Positions 1-7,976 of a stretch of 20,062 nucleotides of DNA are shown here, in pieces. Positions within the stretch are counted from its first letter, which is position 1; each line of letters begins with the position of its first letter. A program made the position numbers and the translations under genes. The notes under the pieces were generated by a model. That model had not been told where the DNA came from. It saw only the letters and a program-made list of their open reading frames with translations, and did not search any database. Origin of the DNA: Bog-756 sp050011635 (GTDB lineage: Bacteria > Actinomycetota > Acidimicrobiia > Acidimicrobiales > RAAP-2); assembly GCA_050011635.1 (NCBI GenBank), contig JBEKIU010000057.1, positions 1-20,062 of the forward strand, given 5' to 3'.

Positions 1-850
1 GGGCGATGTTCCCGAAAGGCCCGGCGTGGACGAGTACCGGCGTGTTCTCGAGGGTCTGGAGGAGGTTCGGTTTGACGGCATCCCGCATGATCACTGTCAT
101 GGCACCGGCCGCCCCCAATTGTTCAGCGGTCACCGGCTCCCCTTTGTCGGTGAAGCCGACGATGATGCGACCGAGGCGGGCGCGCATATCGTGAAGCGAG
201 GTGGAGAGGGCGAGGACGGCCATCACCTCGGAAGCGGCGGTAATGTCGAATCCCGTCTGACGGGGCGTACCGTCCTCTTTCGATCCGAGTCCGACGACCA
301 TGTTCCGGAGAACCCTGTCGTTCACGTCGAGTACCCGCCGCCAGGTGATGGCGTGCGGATCGATCCCCAGGTCGTTGCTCTGGTAGATGTGGTTGTCGAG
401 CATGGCCGAAAGCGTGTTGTGAGCAGCGGTCACTGCGTGCATGTCGCCGGTCAGGTGCAGGTTGAGCGCTTCGAAGGGCGCCGCCTGGCTGTAGCCCCCA
501 CCCGCGGCACCGCCCTTTATCCCGAACGTGGGGCCCATCGACGCCTGTCGGATGGCGGCGGTGGCCCGCTTCCCGATGTGCCCCATCCCCTGGGCCAGTC
601 CGATGGTGGTCGTGGTCTTGCCTTCACCGAGGGGCGTGGGAGTCACCGCTGTTACCACCACGTATTTTGCCTTCGGCCGCGTCCCGAGTGCGGCGACGGC
701 GTCGAGCTTGATCTTGGCCACGAACTCGCCGTAGGTCTCGAGAAGGTCGGCGCCGATGCCGATCTCGGCGGCGATGTCGGCCACCGGTCTGAGCCGGGTC
801 TTGCGTGCGATCTCGAGCGATGTGAGTTGTGGCTCGTCGGGCCCGGTCAC
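1..850 (-). CDS. fhs: Formate-tetrahydrofolate ligase, N-terminal half (runs off left edge)
   Basis: Joins formate to tetrahydrofolate using ATP to give 10-formyl-THF in cytoplasmic one-carbon metabolism. Seen: 283 residues in one open minus-strand frame. A P-loop-like TPLGEGKTT lies at about residues 72-80, followed by GPTFGIKGGAAGGG (106-119) and LHLTGDMHAVTAAHN (131-145). The visible part ends in HAGPFGNIA exactly at the window edge. These are hallmark blocks of the family, which is usually about 550-560 residues, so roughly half is missing off the left side. The start is GTG at 850, overlapping the stop of a small upstream ORF in a GTGA junction. Only a weak GC-rich Shine-Dalgarno precedes this GTG, so translational coupling is likely (inference). 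In place of the usual R-[EQ]-P-S block it reads RQASMGP. The antisense frame is also open over this stretch but shows no family motifs. Confidence 0.95.
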   Translation of the reverse strand, partial: MTGPDEPQLTSLEIARKTRLRPVADIAAEIGIGADLLETYGEFVAKIKLDAVAALGTRPKAKYVVVTAVTPTPLGEGKTTTTIGLAQGMGHIGKRATAAIRQASMGPTFGIKGGAAGGGYSQAAPFEALNLHLTGDMHAVTAAHNTLSAMLDNHIYQSNDLGIDPHAITWRRVLDVNDRVLRNMVVGLGSKEDGTPRQTGFDITAASEVMAVLALSTSLHDMRARLGRIIVGFTDKGEPVTAEQLGAAGAMTVIMRDAVKPNLLQTLENTPVLVHAGPFGNIA

Positions 851-987
851 CGGAGCCGGCCGCCCGGGTAGGGGAGGGTCACCGCCGGTCCGGCCCCAAC
901 GGTCTGAAGACCGGCGAGCCAGTCACGGATGACCGATGCGACGGCCTGTCGACGGGTCGAGTGCCGGTTGCGATGCGTTGTCCGCAT
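847..987 (-). CDS. Small basic 46-aa ORF overlapping the fhs start
   Basis: No family recognised. The ORF encodes a 46-residue protein starting MRTTHRNRHSTRRQAV, with a basic N-terminus, a short hydrophobic stretch (VIRDWLAGLQTVGAG) and an Arg-rich end. Support for translation: a full AAGGAG sits 4 nt upstream of ATG 987, one of the best ribosome-binding sites in the window, and the stop TGA overlaps the GTG start of fhs (GTGA). Inference: a translated leader or small partner that couples ribosomes into fhs. The frame stays open upstream to 1167, but the ATG at 987 has the ribosome-binding site. It could be a chance ORF. Conservation of the peptide upstream of other fhs genes would decide. 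Confidence 0.45.
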   Translation of the reverse strand: MRTTHRNRHSTRRQAVASVIRDWLAGLQTVGAGPAVTLPYPGGRLR

Positions 988-1124
988 GGATCTCCTTCGC
1001 TCGGCGTCGGGGGGCTGGATGGTTCGGCATCGTAGTGCTCCACGGCGATGGCCTGTCGTGCGGAGATCATCCCTGAGGCAAGACGACGCCCGCCCGCCTT
1101 CGTCGCCTCGACGGTCGCGGAGAG

Positions 1125-1559
1125 CTACTTCGCTTCCTCCGAAGGCTGCTTGGCCCATCGAGACCATTCGGCCTGCCGACGGTAGCCACGAGCGGCCCAG
1201 ACGCTTCGGCCGAGTTCGTTGTCATCGAGGACCATGGCGTCGATCCGGCCGGCTCCGAGCTCGACAAGCCGTTGCTCTGCCCAGTCGAGGAGGTGCGTGG
1301 CCACGCCTTGGCGACGGTGGTCAGGGTGCACGGCCAGACGGTAGACGTGATACCGCCATCCGTCCCATCCAGCGATCACCGATCCGACCAGAGCGCCGTC
1401 GACCTCGGCCAGGATGAGCGCGCCGGGATCCCGTGCCAGCAGGGCCTCGATGGATTCCGAGCTGTCGACCGGTCGGCTGGCGTTCTCCGCGCCAACTGCC
1501 CACAGCTGGAGCACCGCAACGATGTCACCTCTCTCGGCGGCGCGTACCGTCACAGCCAT
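1125..1559 (-). CDS. GNAT-family N-acetyltransferase
   Basis: Probable acetyl-CoA-dependent N-acetyltransferase of 144 residues; acceptor unknown. The GNAT core is complete. It has an N-terminal beta-alpha unit (VTVRAAERGDIVAVLQLW), a central strand ILAEVDGALVGSVIAGWDG, then motif A with LAVHPDHRRQGVATHLL (about 75-91) carrying the acetyl-CoA pyrophosphate loop R-R-Q-G-V-A. Motif B follows near the end (LDDNELGRSVWAARGYRR). The ATG at 1559 is chosen because the fold begins right there. The open frame continues to 1661, but that extension is Arg/Pro-rich and has no GNAT character. AGGAT lies upstream as a modest ribosome-binding site. The gene is divergent from a second GNAT gene across about 200 bp and lies upstream of the fhs unit on the same strand. 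Confidence 0.88.
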   Translation of the reverse strand: MAVTVRAAERGDIVAVLQLWAVGAENASRPVDSSESIEALLARDPGALILAEVDGALVGSVIAGWDGWRYHVYRLAVHPDHRRQGVATHLLDWAEQRLVELGAGRIDAMVLDDNELGRSVWAARGYRRQAEWSRWAKQPSEEAK

Positions 1560-1760
1560 ACGATCCGATCCTACGCCGACTCGCTCGGCCCGACATCGAA
1601 CTGGCCCTGGCCATCGACGGGAGTCCTCCACGGTCCATCCGCTGCGTCGAGGGTCCGCCAAGCTGATCGCATCAACCCCTCGGGGGTCTGACGATGGCAG
1701 CGACGGTGACGGGTGTAGAAGCCGACTGGCGGGAACTCAGGGTCGATCTGATAGAACCGG

Positions 1761-2354
1761 GTGGTGGACGATTTCGACGTGTTGTGGCTGGAGGGCCCTG
1801 AGCAGATTGCGCAGGCCGCGGGAGTCACCGCTCGGGCGATGCGCGACAGCCCGAACTCCGTGGCCGTCTCCGACGATCCGTTCGTTCGACTGGAGATGCT
1901 CTACAGCACGTTCGGCGGGATGCTCGGCGATGCACGGGTGGCAGGAGTTCGCCGGGGTGAGTGCGTGCTGGGTGTAGCCGCCGCTCTCCGACCGGGGCAC
2001 TGTATCGACGCCATGCTTCCGGAAGATGTCAGAACTCTGGATGTGCCTCCTCCGGATGCGACCGATGCCGCCCGGTTCCTGTACAGCGGGTCAGTCATGG
2101 CCGCGCACGACCTGGCCGAACCCCACTGGCATGTTGGGCCGGTCGGGGTGGAACCGGGATTTCAAGGCATGGGCCTCGGGCGGGCCGCCATGAGACTTCT
2201 CTGTGACGAGTTCGACGAGCACCACCGATTGGCGTGGCTGGAGACCGACAAGCCGGAGAACGTCCGGTTCTACATCGGCCTTGGCTTCGAGGTCGTGGAG
2301 GAAGCGCCGATGCTCCGGTCGAACTTCTGGTTCATGCGGCGCGAGGCGCACTAA
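1761..2354 (+). CDS. GNAT-family N-acetyltransferase
   Basis: Probable acetyltransferase of 197 residues with the GNAT signature in its C-terminal half. HWHVGPVGVEPGFQGMGLG (about 122-140) contains the Q-G-M-G-L-G acetyl-CoA loop, followed by an LLCDEFDEHH helix, the strand AWLETDKPENVRFYIGLGF typical of motif B, and a C-terminal strand SNFWFMRRE. The N-terminal 110 residues are less conserved and may shape the acceptor site. The start is uncertain: adjacent GTG codons at 1761 and 1764 follow an in-frame TAG at 1752, and no clear Shine-Dalgarno is present. The next in-frame ATG (1839) would cut into the fold. The gene is unrelated in sequence to the divergent neighbouring GNAT apart from the core motif. 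Confidence 0.85.
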   Translation: MVDDFDVLWLEGPEQIAQAAGVTARAMRDSPNSVAVSDDPFVRLEMLYSTFGGMLGDARVAGVRRGECVLGVAAALRPGHCIDAMLPEDVRTLDVPPPDATDAARFLYSGSVMAAHDLAEPHWHVGPVGVEPGFQGMGLGRAAMRLLCDEFDEHHRLAWLETDKPENVRFYIGLGFEVVEEAPMLRSNFWFMRREAH

Positions 2355-2605
2355 GCCCGGCACACCATCAAGATGGTCGGCTGCCCCCTGAACACCTGGC
2401 ACCGGCTTGGCACCAGCAAACAGCAGACCTCTTGGTCGTGAACGGCCCGTCGGTCGGATCTCGGGGCTGTCCTCGTTCTTCCGCTCACCTCGACGCCCTT
2501 CCAGAGCGCGATGAAATCGTTGACGTCCTTGGCCGCGTCGTAAGGCTCCGGATAGTACCAAGCGGTCGACGAAAATGGTGTGATCGCTCTCGTCTGGTAC
2601 TGCAC
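2351..2605 (-). pseudogene. Decayed DUF427-type fragment in a gene-poor stretch
   Basis: The interval 2355-2729 holds no intact gene. In the minus strand, about 2480-2605 translates to FSSTAWYYPEPYDAAKDVND followed by FIALWKGVEVSGR. This matches, from memory, the C-terminal segment of DUF427 proteins (…AAWYYPEP…A…DHIAFWKGVEV). The preceding conserved part is missing: an in-frame TGA occurs at 2627-2629, and no other frame nearby restores a DUF427 N-terminus. Past the WKGVEV block the frame continues to 2351 with unrelated-looking sequence, as expected after a frameshift near the normal end. Function lost (inference). The family itself is poorly characterised. Confidence 0.45.
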
Positions 2606-2729
2606 CGTTTGACCTGGCTCGTGCCGTCAGAGCAGGCCAACCATCGGTCGTCGCTCGGTGTTCCCAGCCCGAGAGGGTCGCAGCGCATCCGAGGCCACAA
2701 GACCCTCGGGGCATCGACAAAGCCGGCGC

Positions 2730-3635
2730 TCAGGCGTCGCGGCGCACGAGGACCCAGCAGCCGACGGCCAGGACCACCACGGTGTACAGAACGAGCAGAG
2801 CGAATCCCGTCCACGGACTGAAGGCCGGCCCGAGGCGGTCGGGCGCGCCGTCGGTGGAGAACATGACCAGGCCGATGTTGGCCGGCAGGTAGCGGGCCAC
2901 TGCGTTGCTTATCGACACGGGCAGCGCCTGGACGATCAGGGGTAGGACCAGTACCACCCCGACGAAGGTCGAGATGGCACCGGCGGTGTGCCTGATGATC
3001 GTGGCCAGTCCCAGCGCCAGCAGCCCAAGCACGGCCAGGTAGAGACCGCCCCCGATCACGGCCCGCAGGACGCCCGGCTGGCCCAGGGACGCGGAACCGG
3101 TGGAGAGCAGACCCTGGATGTTGTGGGGGACCTTGACCCCGAGCTGCTGGGCGCGCTGGGCGACCGCCGCCGACGTCCCGACTGCGTGCTTGGCCGACAA
3201 GATGGCCTGGCCGATGGCGAAGGCGCTGAAGGCGAGGATCTCGCTCACCACCACCGCCACCATTCCGAATACGAGGACCTTGGCCGTGAGCACGAGGGGA
3301 CGGCGGGGTATGGCCGAGAGTGTGGCGCGGATCGTTCCGGTGCCGTACTCCGCACTCATGACCAGCACACCCAGAACCCCGAAGATGAGCTGGCCGAGGA
3401 AGATGCCGACCAGGCTCCGCCGGGTTGGATCATCGATGATGTCGGAGGGGCTCACCGTACCTGTGCTCAGTGCACACAGGCCCACCACGGCCAGCCCGGT
3501 TGCGACCAGCGTCCACAGTGTCGACCGGACCGACCACAACTTGGTCCATTCGGCCGCGATGGCCCTGCGCAGACCGACGCGGCCGGGCGGCTGCTCGATC
3601 GCCAAGGGGGTCGGAGCGCCGAGCGCAGCTGTCAC
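2730..3635 (-). CDS. ABC-2 type transporter permease subunit
   Basis: Integral membrane partner of the ATPase encoded just upstream; substrate unknown. The 301 residues begin with a cytoplasmic segment ending AIAAEWTKLWSVRSTLWTL, the typical entry to ABC-2/NatB-like permeases. About six hydrophobic segments follow: near residues 40-57, 75-93, 118-145, 193-212, 218-240 and 275-295. The motif SAEYGTGTIRATLSAIPRR between TM2 and TM3 is a recurrent ABC-2 permease feature. The last residues are VRRDA. The ATG at 3635 overlaps the ATPase stop in an ATGA junction, showing tight translational coupling. Probably an exporter or drug-efflux type system, judging by family (inference). Confidence 0.9.
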   Translation of the reverse strand: MTAALGAPTPLAIEQPPGRVGLRRAIAAEWTKLWSVRSTLWTLVATGLAVVGLCALSTGTVSPSDIIDDPTRRSLVGIFLGQLIFGVLGVLVMSAEYGTGTIRATLSAIPRRPLVLTAKVLVFGMVAVVVSEILAFSAFAIGQAILSAKHAVGTSAAVAQRAQQLGVKVPHNIQGLLSTGSASLGQPGVLRAVIGGGLYLAVLGLLALGLATIIRHTAGAISTFVGVVLVLPLIVQALPVSISNAVARYLPANIGLVMFSTDGAPDRLGPAFSPWTGFALLVLYTVVVLAVGCWVLVRRDA

Positions 3636-4534
3636 GATCCACCTCGGAACTCCACGGCGTCGTCGGTCAGCTCCATGAAGGCGTCCTCCAGTGAGGCGAC
3701 AGGGGTCAGTTCGTGGAGGGCAACGCCCATCGCCGCGGCCAGGTCACCCACCTCGGGTGCCGACAGCCCGGTGACCTTCAAGGACCCGTCGGGGTCGGAG
3801 GTGACAGTCCCGCCGGCATCGGTCACGGCGTCGGACAGCTGGTCGATCGCCAACGTACGAACTTTGACCGACCGCCGAGAGCTTTGGGCCACGAAATCGG
3901 CCACCGAGGTCTCCGCGATCAGTTTGCCCTTGCCGATGACCACCAGATGGTCGGCGGTGAGTGCCATCTCGGCCATGAGGTGGCTCGACACGAACACCGT
4001 CCGACCCTCGCCCGCCAGTCGTTTGCACAGGGTGCGTACCCAGCGGATGCCCTCGGGATCGAGGCCGTTCACGGGCTCGTCGAACAACAGCACTCCCGGG
4101 TCACCGAGCAGCGCGGCGGCGATGCCCAGGCGCTGGCCCATCCCGAGCGAGAACTTGCCCACCCGTTTGCCGGCCACCGAAGTGAGACCCACGAGCTCCA
4201 GCACCTCATCCACTCGTGCCCGAACGATGGCATTGCTCCGGGCCAGGGTCAGGAGATGGGCGCGGGCGGAGCGGCCGGGATGGATGGCCTTGGCTTCGAG
4301 GAGTCCGCCCACTTCCCGCAGCGGCCAGGGCAGATCGTGGTAGCGCCGGCCCAACACCGTCACCGAGCCAGACGCCGGCGAGTCGAGGCCCATGATCATG
4401 CGCATCGTGGTCGACTTGCCCGAACCGTTGGGCCCGAGGAAGCCGGTCACGGTCCCCGGACGCACATCGAACGACAGGTCGTCCACCGCCACCACATTGC
4501 CGAACCGCTTTGACAGCCCCCGGGCCTCGATCAC
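3632..4534 (-). CDS. ABC transporter ATP-binding protein (drug-export type)
   Basis: Cytoplasmic ATPase that would power the adjacent ABC-2 permease. The 300 residues carry a Walker A GPNGSGKST (34-42), a Q-loop region around GGLLEAK (77-82), a signature variant SLGMGQRLGIA (129-139) in place of LSGGQ, a Walker B VLLFDEP (148-154) followed by VNGLDPEGI, and an H-loop in VFVSSHLMAEM. The C-terminal 80 residues resemble the accessory domain of CcmA/DrrA-like exporters. The start is GTG at 4534, and the reading MIEARGLSKRFG is the normal family beginning. It is the first gene of a two-gene operon with the permease. No regulator gene is adjacent. Confidence 0.93.
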   Translation of the reverse strand: MIEARGLSKRFGNVVAVDDLSFDVRPGTVTGFLGPNGSGKSTTMRMIMGLDSPASGSVTVLGRRYHDLPWPLREVGGLLEAKAIHPGRSARAHLLTLARSNAIVRARVDEVLELVGLTSVAGKRVGKFSLGMGQRLGIAAALLGDPGVLLFDEPVNGLDPEGIRWVRTLCKRLAGEGRTVFVSSHLMAEMALTADHLVVIGKGKLIAETSVADFVAQSSRRSVKVRTLAIDQLSDAVTDAGGTVTSDPDGSLKVTGLSAPEVGDLAAAMGVALHELTPVASLEDAFMELTDDAVEFRGGS

Positions 4535-4620
4535 CGGGCCAGCCTTGCACGACGCCCCGTCTGCCGGGTATCGGGGATCACCACCACCCCCAGATCTGAG
4601 AGCGGATCCCTGCGACCACC

Positions 4621-4640
4621 GACGGCGGCCGGACGCCGTC
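4621..4640 (-). terminator. GC-rich hairpin just after the 4643-5299 gene
   Basis: GACGGCG and CGCCGTC form a perfect 7-bp stem around a 6-nt loop, two bases beyond the stop codon of the minus-strand gene ending at 4643. No T-tract follows on the minus strand, so this is at best an actinobacterial-style GC hairpin terminator or an mRNA 3'-end stabiliser. Confidence 0.4.
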
Positions 4641-4642
4641 CG

Positions 4643-5299
4643 TCACTCCGGCAAGGTGTATGAGTGCTCGAACTCGTCCTGTAGGACGGTCGCCACCTTG
4701 TGTGTGGTATCGACCACCAACTCCTCGTCCAGCGTCCGGACGCGGTAGGTCCAGCCATCGGGCAGCTCGAGCCGATCGCCGAGTGTGAAGAGTCCGGTCT
4801 CGTCGGTGGTCGGATCCACAGCCAGGCAGTAGGCCTGCATGACGTAGGCGAGCCCGTCCGGAGACACCAGCTCGTAGACGGGCTTCCCGGAATCGAAGAA
4901 GAAGACCGCGCCCCGCTGCACATGCTTGTCGGTGTACGGGGAGGTCGAAGGGTCGTCACCCAGGTCGATCAGCGCCAACCGGCGCATCAGCAGCCCGTTG
5001 AACTCGCGCAACACCGGTTCCAGGGTGTTCACTTTCTGGCCGATGCCGTCGATAACCCAGTGCCGGGGCCCATTGAGCTTGACCACCACTGCCCCGAGGT
5101 CGGCCGCGATGGCCGCGGGGTCGAGGCCGTCCCACAGCTCCTGGGGACAGTCGTTCAGGAACTGGGTGCCGAACACCTCGGCTTCGAAGTGACCGTCGCG
5201 TGCGAACACCGCGATGACTTCGCCGTAACGGACGCCGCGGACGTCGTCGATGAGCCGGGGGGTGTCCTCCGCGGTGTCATTGGCCGTGTCATTCGCCAT
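4643..5299 (-). CDS. Unrecognised 218-aa soluble protein
   Basis: I cannot name this family with confidence, though the sequence looks like a folded, conserved protein. Seen: an N-terminal tail with an internal repeat (MANDTANDTAEDT). Next comes a region starting LIDDVRGVRYGEVIAVFARD and a segment FLNDCPQELWDGLDPAAIAA. The central blocks are VVVKLNGPRHWVIDGIG, a helix with FNGLLMRRLALIDLG and a Tyr/aromatic segment. The C-terminal part is beta-rich, with DETGLFTLGDRLELPDGWTY. There is no signal peptide or TM segment. The ATG at 5299 is chosen because AGAAAGG lies 8-9 nt upstream and the fold starts soon after; the open frame extends to 5719 but that part is antisense to the neighbouring DUF2889 gene. 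A GC hairpin follows the stop. Role unknown. Confidence 0.75.
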   Translation of the reverse strand: MANDTANDTAEDTPRLIDDVRGVRYGEVIAVFARDGHFEAEVFGTQFLNDCPQELWDGLDPAAIAADLGAVVVKLNGPRHWVIDGIGQKVNTLEPVLREFNGLLMRRLALIDLGDDPSTSPYTDKHVQRGAVFFFDSGKPVYELVSPDGLAYVMQAYCLAVDPTTDETGLFTLGDRLELPDGWTYRVRTLDEELVVDTTHKVATVLQDEFEHSYTLPE

Positions 5300-5492
5300 G
5301 TCGAGGGCCTTTCTGCCGTTCGTCACCAGTCGACCAACCATAGGCAGAAGAACGACCAGAATGTTCCGGCCCGCCAGGCGATCTGGCGACCTCTGGGCCA
5401 ACAGGTGGTCAGCCATCCCCACCTGGGGTGCGTTGGCCGCCGGCCAGGCGCGATGCCCGGCGTGATGGGTCGCACAGCTATCGTCGGTCGGG

Positions 5493-6533
5493 ATGTTGTT
5501 CCTCCCTGAAGCCGGCGGTCCCAGCGAACCGGTACCCACCACCATCGACCGTCGGCCTGGCTCGGTCCGCAGAACGTCCACCATCGACACGGCGCGGCCG
5601 GACGGATTCCGCGGCGATCTTGTCATGACCGCCCGGGGACGCGACCTCCGGACGGACTCCGAGGCCACGTCGGTGGTGACGAACCAGGTCGACCTCTCGC
5701 TGCGGGTCGACGGCTCCAACCGGCAGGTTCTCTCGATCGCCTCGTCTCCGCCTCTACCGGGCTTGGATCAGCTTGTCGGGTGTCCGGTCGGGCCCGGTTT
5801 CCGGTCACGGGTCAAAGAGGCCTGCCCCGGCGAGTGCGAGGCCGGTACCCTCCTCCACCTGTTGTTGGACGACCTCCCCGGTGCCGCCCTGGTCTCGGGC
5901 TACTCGGCGCAGCGGGCCGGAGCGCTCGATCAGCCTCGGCGGCGGCCGCAAGGCGATGTCGAGGGCCAGTCGGGCCTGGCTCGGATGATGGCATCCCAGG
6001 ACGACCTGTGCGCCGGATGGGCCCACGAAGGGACCTTGATGGTGACGGTCCGCTCCACCGGCGAGATCCCGGTGTCAACGGGACCGCCGGCCCCGTCGCT
6101 CGAGCGGTCTGACGACCCGCTGGCCTGGCACCCGATGCCGCCCCTTCCGCCCCACGCCATGCGCCGGCGCCGCCGCCTCGACGTGGTGCGCCCCGACGGG
6201 TCGGGGGAGCCGCACCGATTCGACGCCCACTTCCGCGACAGCCACATGGACCAGGACGGGGCCGAGTGGGTCGTGCACGAGTACTCGGCGACCGGCGCAT
6301 TCGATGTCGTCGGGGGCCGGGTGCTCGACATCGGGGCCGAGGCCCGTGTGCTCCCGTGGATGGAGTGCCCCGGGGCGGTGGCCAGCGCCGAGCGGTTGTC
6401 CGGCATGCCCATCGCCGAGCTCCGGACCCGGGTGCGACGTGAGTTCACTGGAACCTCCACCTGCACGCATCTCAACGACACCTTGCGGTCGCTGGGTGAC
6501 TTGGAGGTCCTCGTCGGGCAGATGTCGAATTGA
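5493..6533 (+). CDS. DUF2889 domain protein
   Basis: A 346-residue protein of unknown biochemical role. The DUF2889 assignment rests on the N-terminal VRRTSTIDTARPDGFRG block, which leads into alternating strands (DLRTDSEA, VDLSLRVDGS), and on the C-terminal block TSTCTHLNDTLRSLGDLEVL. In this family the THLND segment near the end is the most conserved. The middle region (about 125-220) contains Pro/Arg-rich stretches including PPLPPHAMRRRRRLDVVR and is longer than I expect for minimal members, so a two-part architecture is possible. The ATG at 5493 has a poor Shine-Dalgarno (GTCGGG). The gene is divergent from the 218-aa gene across 193 bp and convergent with the one-TM regulator gene downstream. 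Confidence 0.72.
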   Translation: MLFLPEAGGPSEPVPTTIDRRPGSVRRTSTIDTARPDGFRGDLVMTARGRDLRTDSEATSVVTNQVDLSLRVDGSNRQVLSIASSPPLPGLDQLVGCPVGPGFRSRVKEACPGECEAGTLLHLLLDDLPGAALVSGYSAQRAGALDQPRRRPQGDVEGQSGLARMMASQDDLCAGWAHEGTLMVTVRSTGEIPVSTGPPAPSLERSDDPLAWHPMPPLPPHAMRRRRRLDVVRPDGSGEPHRFDAHFRDSHMDQDGAEWVVHEYSATGAFDVVGGRVLDIGAEARVLPWMECPGAVASAERLSGMPIAELRTRVRREFTGTSTCTHLNDTLRSLGDLEVLVGQMSN

Positions 6534-6632
6534 TGGGTACGGCCCGACCGGTCTGACGACCGAAGCGGCAGAGGGTGTCAGAGCGGTGCGCACATCCACC
6601 GTCGACTCCGGGGCCCGTGACCTGCCGCGGTG

Positions 6633-7976
6633 TCAACCATCGGCCGACCTGATCCCGTGCAGGAGGCCTGATGCCTGCAACAGCCCGCTGATCCGGGCGA
6701 CGTCAGGATCGGGTGCATGGGTGACCACCGACACGTCGTATACCCCCGGAGTGCCGGTTGTGCTGGCACCGGCCGACGAGTGGCCAGGCAGCTCGGGCAG
6801 GACGGACCTCAGCCATGCGTTCCAGCGGTCCAGGGTGACGCCCGGATTTGTCACCGCCGATACGATCCCCGTGGGTACCTGTCCGGCCAGGGATGACGGA
6901 AGCATGCTGGTCGGAACCACCTCGGGGTTCCCAGCTGGGTCGAGCCATTGGATAGCCAGCACTCCGATGCCGGCGAGGCCGGCAAGGAGCTGAGGGTCCA
7001 AGAAGTTCCTCGCCTCCAGGAGCGCTCCGGTCGATGGCGACAGGATGATCGTGGTTCGGTATCCCTCCCCGGTGGCGCCGGCCAGGGCTACCCCGCTGGT
7101 GGCGCCGTGGGTGGTTTCGGTGCCGAGGAGCGCCACGCCGGGCATGGTGGCCATGGCTCGGAGCAGTGCCGACCACAGCGCCGGAGTGGCCCCGAGTGTC
7201 GGACCGACCAACAGCGTGACCGCTCGGCCGAACGGGGTGAGGTGGCGATTGCCGGGGAGCGGCGTGTCGAGCGCGGCGATGCCTGTGCTCCCCGTCTCGA
7301 GCGCCCGGGCCAGCGCCGTCGGATCCGTGGGCAGATGGGCGACGTCGAGCGCACCCGGAGCCTGGCTGCCCGATCCGAGGAACCCGATACCGCACTGAGA
7401 CGGTGGGCTCGACGGTCGATCGAATTGGCCGGACGAGGCCTGTGGGTTTGCCGGGCTGTACGCCCATGAGACCACGACCTGTCGGCTGCAGTACTGGCCG
7501 AGGTCGTTGGTCCATTCTTCGGCGTTCACGGTGACCACCGCCCGGGCCCTTTGGAGCGCCGCGGATCCGGGACCGCCATGGGGTGGAGCCACCAGGTACG
7601 AGACTCGAGACTCGGACTGGAGCCACTGGCCACTCTTCAGAATCGGCGCCGACTCGGCCGCAGCCTCGCCGGCGAGGTGACGCAGGACCGCCGCTGCGGC
7701 ACTGGGTGTCCGGAGGGAGGGAGTGGGGAGGAGCTGGAGGACCAGGAGGAGGGCGGCCAAGAGTGCGACCACACCCAACCCGGGCAGGACCAGGCGTCGA
7801 GTCCGCCCGGGTCTCGGGCGTGAAAACCGCGGGGCGCCCGCAGGCGAGTGCGTGGCCGCCTCCACCCGCTCCCAGATGCCTTCGGCGCCCGGAGAGCCGG
7901 GCCCCGCCGGTGACTGCGGGTCGACCGGGTCGGCTCGCTTGACGAGGGCGTCGATGAGGTCGATGTCTGTGCTCAT
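6633..7976 (-). CDS. One-TM anti-sigma-like protein (CU044_5270-like)
   Basis: A membrane protein of 447 residues encoded directly after an ECF sigma factor and overlapping it by 4 bp (ATGA). It therefore probably senses an external signal and modulates that sigma factor (inference). Seen: a cytoplasmic N-terminal ~60 residues (MSTDIDLIDALVKRADPVDP…EGIWERVEAA), a basic patch SRPRPGRTRR, one TM helix VLPGLGVVALLAALLLVLQL (about 62-82), then a long extracytoplasmic domain. No classical zinc-binding HxxxCxxC ZAS motif is present. The layout resembles actinobacterial CU044_5270-family proteins commonly encoded beside ECF sigma factors. Two extracytoplasmic Cys residues (in LGQYCSRQ and PSQCGIG) could form a disulfide. 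Confidence 0.75.
   Translation of the reverse strand: MSTDIDLIDALVKRADPVDPQSPAGPGSPGAEGIWERVEAATHSPAGAPRFSRPRPGRTRRLVLPGLGVVALLAALLLVLQLLPTPSLRTPSAAAAVLRHLAGEAAAESAPILKSGQWLQSESRVSYLVAPPHGGPGSAALQRARAVVTVNAEEWTNDLGQYCSRQVVVSWAYSPANPQASSGQFDRPSSPPSQCGIGFLGSGSQAPGALDVAHLPTDPTALARALETGSTGIAALDTPLPGNRHLTPFGRAVTLLVGPTLGATPALWSALLRAMATMPGVALLGTETTHGATSGVALAGATGEGYRTTIILSPSTGALLEARNFLDPQLLAGLAGIGVLAIQWLDPAGNPEVVPTSMLPSSLAGQVPTGIVSAVTNPGVTLDRWNAWLRSVLPELPGHSSAGASTTGTPGVYDVSVVTHAPDPDVARISGLLQASGLLHGIRSADG

Noticed and set aside
26..871. Long plus-strand open frame over the left edge
   Set aside because: It is antisense to fhs, whose minus-strand translation shows the family motifs. The plus-strand product has none.
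1560..1661. 34-residue N-terminal extension of the minus-strand GNAT
   Set aside because: The composition is Arg/Pro/Trp-rich and not GNAT-like. The fold starts at the ATG at 1559.
1694..1801. 35-codon ORF (MAATVTGVEADW…) in front of the plus-strand GNAT gene
   Set aside because: It is in a different frame from the GNAT gene, has no Shine-Dalgarno and does not restore any missing GNAT part.
6534..6632. Possible terminator or small gene between the DUF2889 and one-TM genes
   Set aside because: I found no stable hairpin with a T-tract and no ORF with a ribosome-binding site in this convergent gap.
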